Source: Triops longicaudatus (taxonomy: Eukaryota > Arthropoda > Branchiopoda > Notostraca > Triopsidae). Taken from it: a DNA stretch of 64,000 bases. The position numbers and the translations under genes are program-made. The stretch's first letter is position 1, and each line of letters begins with the position of its first letter. Positions 48,892 to 62,066 of the stretch are shown here, piece by piece. Location of the stretch: the NCBI GenBank assembly GCA_022885665.1, contig JAGQDJ010000066.1, forward strand, positions 1 to 64,000. Direction: 5' to 3'. Under the pieces are notes generated by a model. It had not been told where the DNA came from. It saw only the letters and a list, made by a program, of their open reading frames with translations, and searched no databases.

Positions 48892-51728
48892 TGGTGTAAG
48901 ATTATAAAACACATTTTTCTTTCACATCGAGCTGAAAAATTAATTCTTTTGTTTCCTTCAGAGTATTTGGGTACAGAATTTGGGCGTGTTTTTTCTCACG
49001 TCCATCATGTAAAATGCAACTAAAAGTTTCGTAGAAACATGTCCTTTGTGACAATTATTTAAAAGAGGCTAATACGAGTTTTGCATATGAAGTAATCTAA
49101 CTTCAGAAGAATGTCATTTCGGTTTGAACTTCTACGAATTCTGTACATAAAGCAAGATATGCTACACGTGAAATCCCTTCAGAAGATAAGTTGAAAATTT
49201 CGAAAAAAAAAAGCGTTGAGAGTTCTTTGATTCTAGGACGAACATTGTGGAAGAAACGCACCGCAAAGTTAGCGGTAATTTGTCAGATGAATTTTCGTTA
49301 TTCTGTTAGTCGTTTCCCTGTGGGATCACCACCATACGTCCCGTTTTGAACGGCATTTATTTTATTTATTTTTTTTGCTATTTTTAAAGCCTCCCGTTAT
49401 TTTAACTTTTGCAAATAATAATTTTGTCCCGTTTTCGAGGAAATAATTGCGAAACTTTCATTATCGTACTTTAAAAATGAGCCTTAAGACTTGACAAAAT
49501 GAGCTAAACATTCTGAAAGTTTCGGATATGAAAGTGCTCAATTACGCAAGGCCGTTACACTCAGTATTTATTGAAAGGCATAAGCTTTCGACTGTTGCCT
49601 TTTGTACTGGATATTTTTTAATACAATGGTTAGCACGAAAGTCTCAAATGCTAGAACATACGTTTTGACTTTACTGTTTTCGAAGACTTTTGGGCTGTAT
49701 TTTCTGTAAGAGTACAGTAGTAGTTCCCAACCGGTTTATCTGACTTTCAAGATTTGTATGCCGAAAAATGTTCTTGTAAAATTCAGAAATTTTGTTCATC
49801 CCGTGTGAAACTTATGAATAACCATAACGTACAGCCAATATTTGTTGGCTTTCTGGATTGTATTTTGTAAAAGTAATGTTTCATGGGTCAAACAATCCCT
49901 AGTTTACGGGTCAAGTAAAATTTCAGCGTGATGTCCGCCATGATCTCGACTACAAAAATACGGTACCGTGTTTTGTGGTTCAATTTACGGAACATTTCTC
50001 CGTGCTCTCTTTAGTAAGCTTTTTATAAATATTACTAAAAACGGTCCCTGTGACCTTTCAAAAAAGGCACCCAAAAAGGACTGCAAATATGGTACCGTAT
50101 TTAACTTTGTTCAACTTGTGGTCAATTTAGTTTCATTAATTTTTGTCACATACTTACGTTTTAGACCGACAGTGATTTACCTTTCGTTCATTATACGCAA
50201 AGTACAGCTATGGGAGGTCGGACTTTTCGGTTAGTTTTGACTTGGTAAACGCACGGGAGGGAATACACTACTATAGTAGTGTCTCACAACGAATTCAACA
50301 TGTAGATGCCTGACACTTTTCCCAAAAAAAAGCTAAAGAACGTGGGTGTGTTGTGACTTCATGGCCTATCTTAAGTCTTGTCAAATATCCAGTCATATCC
50401 TTTTCCATGTGAAGTACGTTAATTCATATATTCTAAATTACTCGAGTTTACCGGAAATACACCATTTTGAAACGATTGCACGGGACCTTTTTATTTAAGA
50501 TACTTGATACAAAGAATCATTTCCGTCTTCGGCTAACAAAAGTATTATCACTTCATGTATCCAAAAAACGTGACTCAATGTTCGATACCGACAATTGAAA
50601 ACCTGATTCAGTTCCAATCCCGAAAATCAAAGGAGAAAACTTGCACTGCTTACTTTAACATGTATTTCTTACGCATGCAAGGGATCCCGAAAAAAAATCG
50701 AACTAATAAAAATACTTAATTCATAAACTAAAAAAAATGACGCGGAAACTTTGAATCGACGTTCCTGAGCGTATGACGGGTTGGGTGGACATGATCCCTT
50801 CATTAAAAATTCTCGAAAAGTCATTTATTTTCTACCCGAAACTCAGAACAGTTACTTTGTACGAGACCATTCACAGACCATGTTTATTCCAAAAAAAGTT
50901 TGTCAGTATAATGTCAACCTCAGTAGCAGCATTTGTCCCACCCTTACACTAGTCAACAGCTACAAAATTCCAAGTGAATTACTATCTTCTTGCACGGTAG
51001 AGAAAAACCAGGGAAGTTGCTTCTTAAAAAAAAAGAACCAAAAAGGAGAAAGTTTTGACGCATGTATCCATCTCTTTCGCTCTCTCAATCAACCAATCAG
51101 AACAGGAGATCACAATCACACCTGGAAAAAAGTACTACAAATTCATACACCCAACTCGCCAAACTGAAGACCCTGCAGCTTTTCCCGCCAGCCAATTTCG
51201 CAGAAATTCAGAGGATATGGTTTTTTTTTATGGGAGTAAATTTTTGTTTCCTTTTTACGTTTCGTCAACGACTGAAGTTTCACGGTTGTTGGTGATAAAA
51301 AATGAACCAGTATAACGGATGATGGTTTTGTCATTTATGTTCTAAGTTTTTGTCCCTAAAAACACGTTATACAACGGCGTTTCACATTATTTTTGCATGC
51401 TACGGTCCTAGCCTTGCACTTCTCTCCTCTTCTTAAAAGACGATGGGCGTCGTGTTTAGCTTCGTAAAGAACGCAGAAAAGTATAAATTTCCCCCAAGTT
51501 TTCAATACAACGGCCTTTTCTGCAACAAAAAGGCGGGAGTCGACAGTTGAAAGGGGGCGGGGAAAAGGTTGGGAAAACTGCTAGGCGGGACCGGGAGGCT
51601 TGCGAGGTGGGCGTGGCAGATGAGGGCGAGTGTTTTTTGTTTTTATTATCAATGTAATGAACGATGAAAAGGTGGCAATTTGCTGGTCGCAGTCATGGCG
51701 TCACACATTCACACATGGGCAACGCGCA

Positions 51729-54690
51729 TTATGCGTCATCGTCATCATCATCGTCACCCTCGTCTTCTTCTTCACCTGAAACACGAAAAAAGCAAAATTA
51801 AATACCTTGAACTATTACCGAATTAAATAAGATTTACGAAATTTACCTTCACCATCTTCACCGTCAGCACCTTCCTCCTCTTCAAAGTCTTCTTCGCCTT
51901 CAGGGATATCTTCCTCGTCTTCATCCTCACCTTCTACGTCCTCTTCATCTTCGGCTTCTTCTTCATCACCGTTCTCCTCCGCTTTCTTTAATTTCTTGCT
52001 ATCTTCACTCTTTTCCTAAAGAAAGAAATATAACAAATAAGTCAAACAATAAACTCCTGTTAATGTGGCATACAAATAGCATCGCAATTCGTATGAAACT
52101 TCGAACTGCATGAGCCCATTGATCAGGGGCACTAAACTGAGCTAACCGAGTGCATTAAAGTACTTTGTCTACCCGCGTATATCGAGCCTGCTGGCGGATA
52201 ACGCACTCGGTTATGCACAACACGTAGAGGTACGATCTTCTTAGGCTTCAAATGCCATGACTACAGTTACGAGAATTCCAATTACACGAACTACAGTGCG
52301 ACTTTCATTCACGCCTTTTCGAAGTAAAATCTGTTAACACTTAAGTTCATTTGTTTCCGCTGGTCCCTTGGCTTTCGAATAATGCTGCTGTCATGCTCTA
52401 TTCCCACCTTGTCCTTATATACAATCTCAAGTCCATTTCCATCATCCTGCTCTCCAATTGTACTGGTTGAACTCCTCGCACCTGGCTACTCTCCCACCCG
52501 CCAAAGAAGAATCCGCACCTGGTCTTGTCCCCTCTCGTGTCCCTCCTGTTATTTTGTTACACAATGTTAGTCCTAACCTTCGTATTAGGTCCACTGCCAT
52601 TACAAATACAGCTGTAATTCAAACCTGGGCTACAGTTCCCTTACATCGCCATATCCTTTCATACACGATTCCTCAACTTCCGGAGGGCCTCTAGCTATCT
52701 TGTGTGGCGTATATGATTCACATCCCCAAAACGCTCAAGGTTTCAGCAGACGGTTGAAATCTGGTCCTATCCGTTCGCTTGCTTGCGCGCTTCACTTGGC
52801 CTTGTAATGGAGGCGGGCCCTAGTAGTGCCACTAGCTTACCCCCCCACCCAACGACCCCCCTTATCATCCCACTTTCGAATGTTTCTCTGCTTCCCATAC
52901 TTGCCCTTTCTTTCCCCCTTCACCTCCCTCCACCCAGTCGCTCTTCAATAGAGAGAAAAAAAAGGCGAGGCTTAGTGCCTGGCTCACATACCCAAGCCGT
53001 GCTAGTTGAGACACCGGCAACATGATGAAGCGCGCTACTTTGTCTCGCTTTCAGATGTCAACCGTTTGCCATAACGGCTAACACTTTTGTATTAAGAGCA
53101 TTAATTAGCATTCGGAAAATACACTGCACAGAAACCCGAATGCAAACTTTTTATCGAGACAGAATGTAGGCAGATCGAATGCGTAAGCAAAGAAGGAAGG
53201 GAGAGACGGTTTTCCTTCTTATCGATTAGTACGAAGTACCCCCTATATTGCCTATATAGAACCTTAACGCGGTTTTCAACCCGCATACGTTACAACTCGC
53301 GCGTCACCCAAAACCCCAAGCCTTCATAGATATCAAATGAAACCGCTAAAACCTCACGTTTACCAAGTTTTTTTTTTTTTTAAAGAAAAAAAAAACATGG
53401 CACGGATATTTACGTTCAACGTTTCACCTCAACAAGATACCGAAGAACGCATGATCATTGTTTCCAAGAAAGAGCCAATTCCTGAACGATCTGGTTTGGG
53501 TGCGATTTGGTTCCCTCAACTCATTTATAAATGCATGAAATACAAACTGCGAGATTCCAACCGTGTTATCAATTCCCAATTGTTTAAATCGGAGTGCCAG
53601 TCATCCGAATCAACATGATTATCGCACGAATATTCTTGCGTGTAAAAAATAAGAAAATGGCGTCTTGAAGATGCGTGTCCTTTACCCCTTAACGATGGGG
53701 AAAAAATTTCTCCCTAACAAGCTCTTTCAGCCAATACCAACGCAAAGGGGGGGGGAGCAACGCTACCTCAAGGTAAACGCTTCATGTGCCTTGGAGCAGC
53801 AAAAGGAAGTGAAGCAAAGGCTACGTTTAAACTCACCGCGCTTTTCGCGGGTTCAAGCTACCCAAGCCAACAATGAAAATATTTTATCAGACACAAATTT
53901 GGAATCCGAAACATTTGTTTCATTACTTTGCGGATTAGATTCTTATAGATATGACTACAAATGATAAAAGGTTTATAAAAATTAAGCAATTCCACATGTG
54001 ACTTGTCAACGTAATGGCTAACAATACAAAACGAGTAGCTTCGACGCGCAAGCTAGCGTGAGTGCAAGAAGTTTTTAAGCTACATAACTCTTCTATATGC
54101 CTATAATTGCCCATTCTATAAAGCACGAAACTAAAATAAAAGGTAAAATGAAAAAATCACAAGTTCCGGATAAATATTTGGAACGCGAGACAGAATTCGA
54201 ACGCACAATTGGGCCTCGCGCCAAAGGCCAGAAGCGCCTACCTTGGGAGCTTGGGCCATTGGGGTAATGGACAAACATGGCGGCTTTCAACATGTCACCT
54301 TCTCCCATGCTTTGAAAGCCAGCCGGCGTCTCGCTAGCTTGAGCATCTTGTGCTGACCACAACACGGTATCTTGGTAGCACAGACCCGACGGGTATTTAA
54401 TTATAAATAACCAGCGAAATTCAGATCCACGAAACGAGGAAAGCGTAGGTTATCATGATGCCGAAAAGAAGCCGGCGGAATAATGGCGGCAAGCATGAAG
54501 ACCGCGAGACGCTCTAACCATTCCCCAACGGTTTTTCAAACGCACTCACTTGTTTAGGCACAATTTCTCGTTAATTAATAACAACACTTACTTCTGCTGG
54601 CCGTTTGGTGCCTTTGACCGGGGCGTCTTTCTTGGTTTCGGTGGTCGCTTCATCAGCGGCAACTTCAGCTTTGGCTTCCTTGGAACTCAT
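51729..54690 (-). CDS. Prothymosin-alpha-like acidic nuclear protein, 104 aa
   Basis: Three exons join in phase: 54690-54592, 52015-51847 and 51775-51729. The N-terminal third is Lys/Ala/Thr-rich and holds a bipartite nuclear localisation signal, KRPAE then KKLKK about ten residues later, split by intron 1 and like that of nucleoplasmin. The rest (about residues 45-103) is almost all Glu, Asp and Gly and ends in a run of Asp. Prothymosin alpha is a disordered histone-H1 chaperone of similar size and composition, but vertebrates place the basic signal at the C-terminus. The match is by composition and layout, so homology is not proven; another acidic chromatin protein is possible. The exon ends are strong splice consensus (GTAAGT donor after exon 1). 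Confidence 0.7.
52016..54591 (-). other. Intron 1 of the prothymosin-like gene, 2.6 kb
   Basis: Several plus-strand frames (52382-53025, 53337-53964) lie here without recognisable domains. A pair of inverted 15-bp repeats at 52143-52213 is listed separately. ATGGCGGC motifs near 54279 and 54483 resemble YY1-type sites and may belong to a downstream promoter element. Confidence 0.5.
52143..52213. repeat. Inverted repeat TAACCGAGTGCRTTA with tRNA-like flank
   Basis: Two inverted copies of a 15-base word (one mismatch) are separated by about 40 bp, which include the palindrome AAAGTACTTT. On the minus strand, to the left of the left copy, TAGCTCAGTTTAG resembles a tRNA A box, and AGTTCGAA follows about 35 bases later at a B-box-like distance. 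It may be a decayed tRNA-derived sequence; it does not fold as a complete tRNA. Confidence 0.4.
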
Positions 54691-54929
54691 TTTAGCTTTT
54701 AAGATGTGTGCAAGTTAGTAAGAGCCCGTGTGGCGAGAGGTGAATTTTTCTCACTGCACGTGATCGGCTAAACCTCTGAGTAGAGACTGCGGATTTTCCT
54801 AGCCTTGCTAGCTCCAACGACGACCGCACTGCCCCAGGGACGCGCAAGGGAGGTACGCGAGCGGCTTTAGCCCAAGCTTTGTTCAAAATGGCCGGATGGC
54901 GCGGGCCCGGCACTACTAACTTGCTCGCC

Positions 54930-54934
54930 ATTGG
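54930..54934 (-). promoter_or_regulatory. CCAAT box upstream of the prothymosin-like gene
   Basis: The minus strand reads CAGCCAATGG about 240 bp upstream of the start codon. The surrounding 54700-54950 is G/C-rich relative to its flanks, as expected for a housekeeping promoter. The span from here to the end of RPL36A (55459) shows no other feature. Confidence 0.35.
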
Positions 54935-55459
54935 CTGACGCTGCTCTTTGACGTAACTGGGCTTTAAATTCTGAATTTTCAACCAAATTCTTTTTTGATA
55001 TTTTCCAAATAATAGCAAAAACGGCAAAAAATTGTTTCCGTTAATTTTGATGACAGAGAAAGGTGCGAAAAATATAGTTAATTTGTCTTCTTTCTCTGCA
55101 ATCGATTCTGAATTCCATCTGTATCGATAACAAATTGAAAACGATTTTGATAGCATTATAACCGTACCTTTAACGCATCGATTTTGAAATGAAGTCCGAG
55201 TACGCAATTTTACAGTAACCATATATTGAAAACCATAATTCCAAGAACCAAGATAGGTTTCCCGAGGATATTTATGAAATTTTATTCAGCTTTTCTTTTT
55301 TCTTTTGGCTAAGGTAATCTCAATTTGTGGAAATCACACGCCATAAACGTATCGCGAAAACAAAACCGCATGTATCGTAAGAACTAAAGAATAGCAACAA
55401 TGAAATGGGTCGCAGCACAGATGTATTAATGTGCAGTAGCTTTACAAACAAAGAAGCAT

Positions 55460-56189
55460 TTAAAATTGGATCATTTGGCCCTGGAAAGAAAAGAAACCAT
55501 CAATTAGTCATTATTCGTTTAACAGTACAGAATCCTTTCGCATACCTTTCGCTTCTTGTCGCCACCCAATTCGAAGTGTTTGCAACGCTTAAGCGGTACC
55601 TGCTTGCGGAATTTGCAATCAGCGCATTCCATCCTCAGCACAATCTTTTTGGTAGTCTTAGCCTGTTAGGTAACAACAAACGGTTAACAAATTGAGTTGA
55701 TTAAGAAGTGTGCTTTATACCTTTTTTCTGAAGATAGGCTTAGTCTGTCCACCGAAACCTTTTTGTTTCCTGTCGTAACGACGACGACCCTGGGAAGCAG
55801 TACGTTCCTTGGATTTCTTGTACTGAGTAACTTTGTGAGTCTTGTGGGTTTTACACTTCTTGCAGAAGGTGCGCCTTTGCTTGGGTACGTTCACCTGGAT
55901 ATATGAAAATAAAAACAATAAGTTCACATTTAGATCCTTTTTCTACGAAAAGCGACACATATACGGCGATCACACTTCAACAAAACACATGCATGGTTTT
56001 TGGTAACAGGATAAATGAGAGACGAATGTACATGATTTTCACGAAATAAATAAACTACTGAGTAAGTTACTAAGCAGAAAAACTGGCACTTATAGAAAGG
56101 CACGTCTCTATAACTTAAATTAAGCTTTAAACTTTGAAAAAATAAAAGGATGACACAGATATTTAATGAAATTCGGCCCCACATACCAT
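55460..56189 (-). CDS. RPL36A: Large ribosomal subunit protein eL42 (RPL36A/RPL44), 104 aa
   Basis: Component of the cytosolic 60S subunit near the E site. Four exons: 56189-56187 (the ATG alone), 55894-55721, 55662-55546 and 55480-55460. Placing the first intron directly after the start codon is a common ribosomal-protein arrangement. The protein begins MVNVPKQRRTFCKKC, contains YDRKQKGFGGQTKPIF, and ends with [21 protein letters not shown] split across the last intron. The four Cys of the zinc ribbon are present. The sequence is very close to the insect protein. It is head to head with WASHC3. Confidence 0.98.
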
Positions 56190-56522
56190 TTTCGTGATCA
56201 ACGGCGAACCCGGACAATAACAGAGGGATGCCAAATGGTCTATCTAGAACACATTGTTGTTGCTTTTCGAGTTAACGCTTGGAAAACTGTGCTTATCAAA
56301 TTTTTTAAATATTTGAAAGTAAATTAACACCTAAGTATAATATATTTCTAGTTCAACTTAATTAAAAAAGAAAAGTACATATTTAGGATTTGTCACTGAT
56401 GGCAACCCTGCATTGCGCTGATCCAACACAACACTGTGATATGTACTTCGCACGATATGTAAGAATTTGGTTTAATTAAGCTGTAATTTTTAGTTACTTG
56501 CGAATATTTATGTGAAACCATA
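56190..56522. promoter_or_regulatory. Bidirectional promoter of RPL36A and WASHC3
   Basis: The two start codons are divergent and 333 bp apart, so both leaders and core promoters share this segment. No TATA box was seen at a usual position for either gene. A pyrimidine-rich ATCCCTCTGTT on the minus strand, about 40 bp before the RPL36A start, could be the TOP-type initiator expected of a ribosomal gene. Confidence 0.5.
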
Positions 56523-57396
56523 ATGGATGTTAACGGCTTGCCGTTATTTGGTCCTCAAATTGATTATTCCAAGGTTTGTTTGTAAATTCATAATTTTTTA
56601 TTTTTTCCTTTTCCTAAAAGTTGAAAAATTAGGTTGAGTCCCTTGAGCGCAAATGGATTATAGGACACTTCAACAATTTCCTGTTACAAACAATCCATAT
56701 TTTAAACACCTTTTCAGCGACTTGCGAAAGTAAACTTTACTCTTTAAATCAACGTTTACAAAAAGTTGAGGCGGCCTTAACTATTCTCGAAACTAAGGTA
56801 AACTTGGAACTTTCAAATAAACCCCATAATTTGCTTCCATTCCCCTCTTAATCATTATTGATTTTATCAGCTTGCATCCATACCGGGCTTGGATTCCATT
56901 GTCTGTGGTGAAGCTCCTTCAGTTTCGCCCCCACCTGTTCAGGCTCCTCCCCCTCCACCTTTACCGGTATCGAACGTTCCCGCACAAGCAACGCAAGCCA
57001 GTAAATTGTTCATCTGTTTGACCAGTGTACGTCGCCATAACCACTAAATAAAACTCTTTGTTATCATTACCCAGTTCCTCCACCAACGCATCCCCCAGAG
57101 CATGAAGAAAGCGTCGTAACTCAGGCCGTGCGTGATCCGCGTCTCGCTCGTTATTATAAGATGATCCAGGTCGGCGTTCCCCTTCCAGCTGTCAGGATTA
57201 AAATGCAAAGTGAAGGACTGGATCCAAATTTGCTTGAGTAAGAGAACCAACTTTTTTCTGTGTCATTTAATGGAAACAAATTGCGCGTTCCTCTAGCAAT
57301 CCATCACCTGGCGTACCTAACATTCCGACCAACGCGTCCGCATCAGGATCTGATTCGTCATCGTTAAGTAACCACGATAGTTCAAACGACGAATAG
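56523..57396 (+). CDS. WASHC3: WASH complex subunit 3 (CCDC53), 202 aa
   Basis: WASHC3 is a small coiled-coil subunit of the WASH complex, which activates Arp2/3 on endosomes for retromer sorting. Five exons join in phase: 56523-56573, 56633-56797, 56871-57000, 57075-57237, 57297-57396. The N-terminus MDVNGLPLFGPQIDYSKV and the following helical segment (about residues 18-72, with NTFSATCESKLYSLNQRLQ) match the family. A Pro-rich stretch (about residues 85-105) could bind profilin. The conserved block RDPRLARYYKMIQVGVP-like region follows (about 130-155) with KMQSEGLDPNLL, then a Ser/Asp tail. The length is close to human CCDC53 (194 aa). Confidence 0.94.
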
Positions 57397-58741
57397 AGGC
57401 GTCGAAAGTGCGCCTAGCATCTACAATTACAGTCACTTATGAACCAAGAAACTTAAAAAAGTGTAATTTTGCGAAGTAACGGGGACTGGAACAGTCTGTT
57501 TACTAATAACACTGTATTCACCTGATCCATTGCTAGTAAGGGTTTTTTTTCGAACTTCACCTCGTTTAACGCGATGTCTCTTACCCTGTTTCTTTCCACG
57601 TGGATTACCGTAACTAGAATCCTTTCACACATTTATCGTTAAGGTGCGACGGCGTAAAACGAGTCCCGTAAGCGAAGGGCCAGTCTCTTTAAGAACTGCA
57701 TACATTTACAGGGCGTTTTCCGTGTAGAATGAGGCCTTCATGTAAATCAATACGCATTCGTTAGGAAAATTATAACAAATCCTTCATTACTAATTTTGTA
57801 TTATGAAAATGTTCCCAACAAGTTTGTAACTCATTTAATACAGAATAGATTATGCACCCAGCGTTATAATATATTGTTCCCCTTTACCATTTTATAAAGG
57901 CACAATTTTACATTCGACCATTTTTTTTCTCCGTAAGTAGTGACCATATAAATCCCATACAAACACATCCCTTCCTCCCTTTCGCATATCTAACTGATAC
58001 ACAAGGAAATAAGGCAAAAGTCGAAACCGCTCTAAATTACTACAAATCAACAACTATGGAGATCTATTAATAAATAAATCTCCCTCTCCATCTACTAACT
58101 GCAGCTGGAGGGACAACTGAAAAGGGGTGATTACAACAAAAGGAAAAAGGGGGCATTGACATACCAGGTGTTCATTGAACGTACTGAACGAGATATATCA
58201 TAGATATATGGGAACAAACAAATCGCCATTCACGGGGTACATGCCTAATGAAACGAAACTATCGCGAACAACTCTAGACATCGATCTCGAGGGATAAATC
58301 TTTTACAAATGTATCCCGAGCGTCGTTTCCAAAGTCACGCTAAGAAGCCCCGAGAGCTTCCCGCTTCGTTCACCAGGTGGCGAAACATTACACATGACAA
58401 TTACATAAAATTAGCAAGGGGAATTACCTCCCCGTTGCTTTTGTACGAGAAAATCATCACAAAATCATCAAGCCATCTTTTCGGATAAGAACATGACACT
58501 AATCTAAATGTTCAAAAATAGTTTAAGCCATAGGCAATTACGAGACATTCTGCTGCCAGCCATAATTTTCCGCAGAGTTCGGTGAATCCGAATTCGACGA
58601 AAATCAAGACTAGTCAGACAAAATATTTAAATAAAATTTGAAATCAATAAAAGTGTTAAATATTTAAAAGATAAAAAAGTGCAACTCAAACTTTGCTACG
58701 AATTCAACAAAGTTGGTCCACTAATTTGGTAATAAAAAAAA
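57397..58741. other. Convergent 3' region of WASHC3 and the ETS gene
   Basis: WASHC3 and the ETS gene end tail to tail 1.35 kb apart. The segment should be mostly 3' untranslated sequence; the ETS side probably has the longer one. No open frame of note and no RNA gene was recognised. Confidence 0.55.
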
Positions 58742-61700
58742 TTAAAGACAGTATGGGTGACAGAACTGATACACTAATCGTTGTGAGCGCTCAGTTTTCT
58801 TCATAATGCCTTTACGGTAGTACTGGCGAATCGAGCGGCTGAGTTTGTCGTAGTTCATTGCGGGACGGTTCTTACGACGGCCCCACAATCGCGCCACTCG
58901 CACAGAATCTTCAATCTTGAAGACACCTTTGCTGCGGTCAACCCAACGGATCGCTGTGCCATGAATCGTCGGCTGTGAAAGTAATTCCTTCAAGAACTGC
59001 CATAAGTGAATGTGGGAAGAGGACGAGCCTGCAGTGCTTGTTCGTGCTCCGTTTTCTGTCTCGCCTTCGTCTTCATCTAAAAATACAAAGTATTAGTATT
59101 CGAACTTCAACATAAAACTTATATCGAAGAATATAGAATTTAATATAAGAATGCACAAAATTCTAACTGCGAAAAAATCTAATTGCAAATTAATTACAAA
59201 AACATCCGTAAAGTACAGTTCCCCAATACACATTTAATCTTATCTCGAGGTTTTCCAACGCTGGACGTCATTTTTACTAGGAATCAATTTTCTTGCGTAC
59301 GAGGCCAACGTGCGTTCTTCGCTACCAAGTCAACCGAATCGCGCCCACATCAAACCGCATTTCCCTTTCCCGTCTTTTCTTTTTAAAGAAAACCTTGCTC
59401 ACAAACACTACAACAAAGGTTTATATTTCTCTTATGATCTTAAGATCAATTAGGAAAAAAGTTGACTAAAAGACAAGAAAATGCCTAATGTTTCCACGAG
59501 AAAGGCGTGCTAAATAAAGGCTTACGTGGGCGGGAATTAGGAGACTTTAGGGTGGTAAGTAGGGGATCGGTGACGTGATTCCTGGCCCCTAGCACTTCGC
59601 TGTGCTTGCATAGCCAAGATGTAAAGGCATAGTGGTCGCTTCGAGGTACGTCAAGACCACAGTCCCAAGGTTTCAGATGACGTCATACCAACACTTTGTG
59701 TTTTCCGCTCCCAAACTTTTTCCACACTTTAAAATCGTCCAATGATTTTCACAAAAAGAATGCTACGCTACGAGAAGTGAACTTTACTACGGAATTGGTA
59801 AAATGCACATAATTTTAGCAGCAGTATAACATGCGCTTATTTTCTCGATTCATACCTGGAGAATTTGCCAGCATTCATAAACTTATTTCAATACTTAAGT
59901 ACGTTCACTTCCTTCAAGATGAAAGCTAATGTTAAAATCGATGGATTTAACCAATCCGCCTAACTTTTCCTACTATTTTACAGCAATATTCTCAGCTAGT
60001 GACAACGATACATCACAAATGTGATGTCTGTCGTCTTTAAAACAAACATCAATTTTCTTACCGTCAGAGGCGAAATCTTCAGTCGCGGAAGACGTGTCTG
60101 TGAAGGGCGACAAGGGATCGGATCCAACGCTTGTAGGGATCATCAAGTGATTCGCATTCTGTGCCGGAACATTTTGCTTATTGTCGTTGCTATTTTCCGC
60201 ACCATTATCGACGAACCAGACGCTCAGGATGTCTGACATATCGGGGCACGATTCTTCAATCTGGAAAGTTGGCAAATTTTGTTGTGGCTGTTGTATGGTT
60301 GTTGAATTCTGATTCGCGAGATTTGGGCTAGCAGCAGCAGTTGCCATACGGTGTTGCCAAGCGGATTTCCAGATGTCCAATTTGGCGTACAACATTTCCC
60401 CACCCTACGTATATAACCACACACACAAAATAGAATAGCATAAATTAAAGAAGACGAGACATAAAAAGAACCTAAACTAATATGATTGTCAGAAAGCTCG
60501 CCTGACGTTGGGAAGCAAAATGTAAAAAAGGGCGGACATAAAAAAGAAAGACAATGAATAAGTGATCATGTAGCTCCATAGACGTTTCTAAAGTTTCTCA
60601 GAGACCACTCGCGATTGCCTTTTTCATGTTTCCCACGGAAAAAAACTTACATGAGAAGCGCGTTGTCTGAACTGTTCTTCCGTAATCGCCGCCAGGGCTG
60701 CTCCGTCCATGTAAAATAAGTCCAAAGGCACTGCAGGAAGGCCACATTGCTTGCTAGTCCACAGCAGCCAGGCGTTGACGTCATCAGGCGACCACTGACA
60801 GGGATCTGCAACACATTAACACATACCAAAAGTCACTCCACATGTCAAAACTGAAAAAAGCTTACGTCTAAACCGCCCATATTTATTCATTGCATCCTAC
60901 TACTTGATAAAAAATACTTGAACTTTTCATTGCGCTTCGACGCCTTATTTTAAGAGCTTCATATGCTTATGTTATGACTGCTATGCTTTTTTACACGGTA
61001 AAACATCCGTCTGCTCGAGGGTGCATCAGAAAAAAAAAACTTGTGATCCTTGAGAAATAAAGATCCCAGAACCTAATTTTCCGCTTCCTCAACACGTCCC
61101 GTCTGTTTTTCCCCGGTTTTTGGCAAAGGTCGGACATGTACTCCTTACTACGCAGTTTAGGCTTTGCCAAATGCATACTATCATTGTTACGCACCAACGT
61201 TCGGAAGCTCAAGCGTGGGCTACCAAAGAAGGTCTTGCAAGCGAGGAACTTTCCATTGCCCGCCATCTTTAAACACGTGGCATTCAACGCTGACTAGCAA
61301 TACCAAGATGGAGGACGTTGCCCAAGATAACATTTCTTTTAAGCTTTGAACATTTGTGTCACGTCTTTTTCGGTTCTCTTAACTGTAGCTATCATGAATA
61401 GAATATCTCGTGTCAGTTACGGTGACACTGTCCAAGACGACGTTTTCCAAAATGGCGTGGGGATACCACACGCAAATGTTACCATTAAATTCGCCTCTTA
61501 AAAACCCGGAAAACGCATAAGTCGATGCAACATAAAGCAGAAAACGCAAACAAATACCTTGTCGTCCTTGACTAGGAACATATCTATAACGACTCGTTCC
61601 AGTACTTCCCCAGCCACCACCGCCCTTCCCTAATGTTAATACGTGGGTCTTTTACGTTTCAAATCCAACATATCCAGACAAAGCTACAACGAACAAATCG

Positions 61701-62027
61701 CGTAAATCTGCCTTAAAAATAAACGCAAAAACTGGATTTTGCTCTTAAGACAAAATTTGTCTCGGACCACCCACAAACTCCATTTTAGTACTGTATGCTC
61801 TCCCAAAAACAGACCATAAAGCCTCTTTTATATCCGAAGGTCACATACTGCCCAGCATCTCATTTACATACAAGTAATACCATTTAACCAAATGAAATCT
61901 GCAAATAACGCACTTCCTGAAAATCGTGCGCAACACAATTAGCTAACTAAATAACTCGAAATTATTCTTCAGCAAAATTTGTCTTGAGTTATTCCTTTGT
62001 CTTCTTCTCGGAAAGCTAGAAGACAGA

Positions 62028-62066
<39 letters not shown>

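Larger units (their letters stand above)
47511..51728. other. Intergenic upstream of Furry, 4.2 kb
   Basis: The left end must hold the Furry promoter and leader; the right end holds the 3' region of the prothymosin-like gene. Frames at 49968-50234 and 50781-51167 on the plus strand have no recognisable domain. The only structured sequence found is a pair of hairpins near 48.85 kb, listed separately. Confidence 0.5.

Noticed and set aside
50781..51315. Open frames upstream of the prothymosin-like gene
   Set aside because: No recognisable domain, overlapping frames, and location in AT-rich intergenic DNA.
52382..53025. Pro/Ser-rich frames inside the prothymosin-like intron
   Set aside because: Composition follows a C/T-rich stretch; no start context, domain or splice partner.
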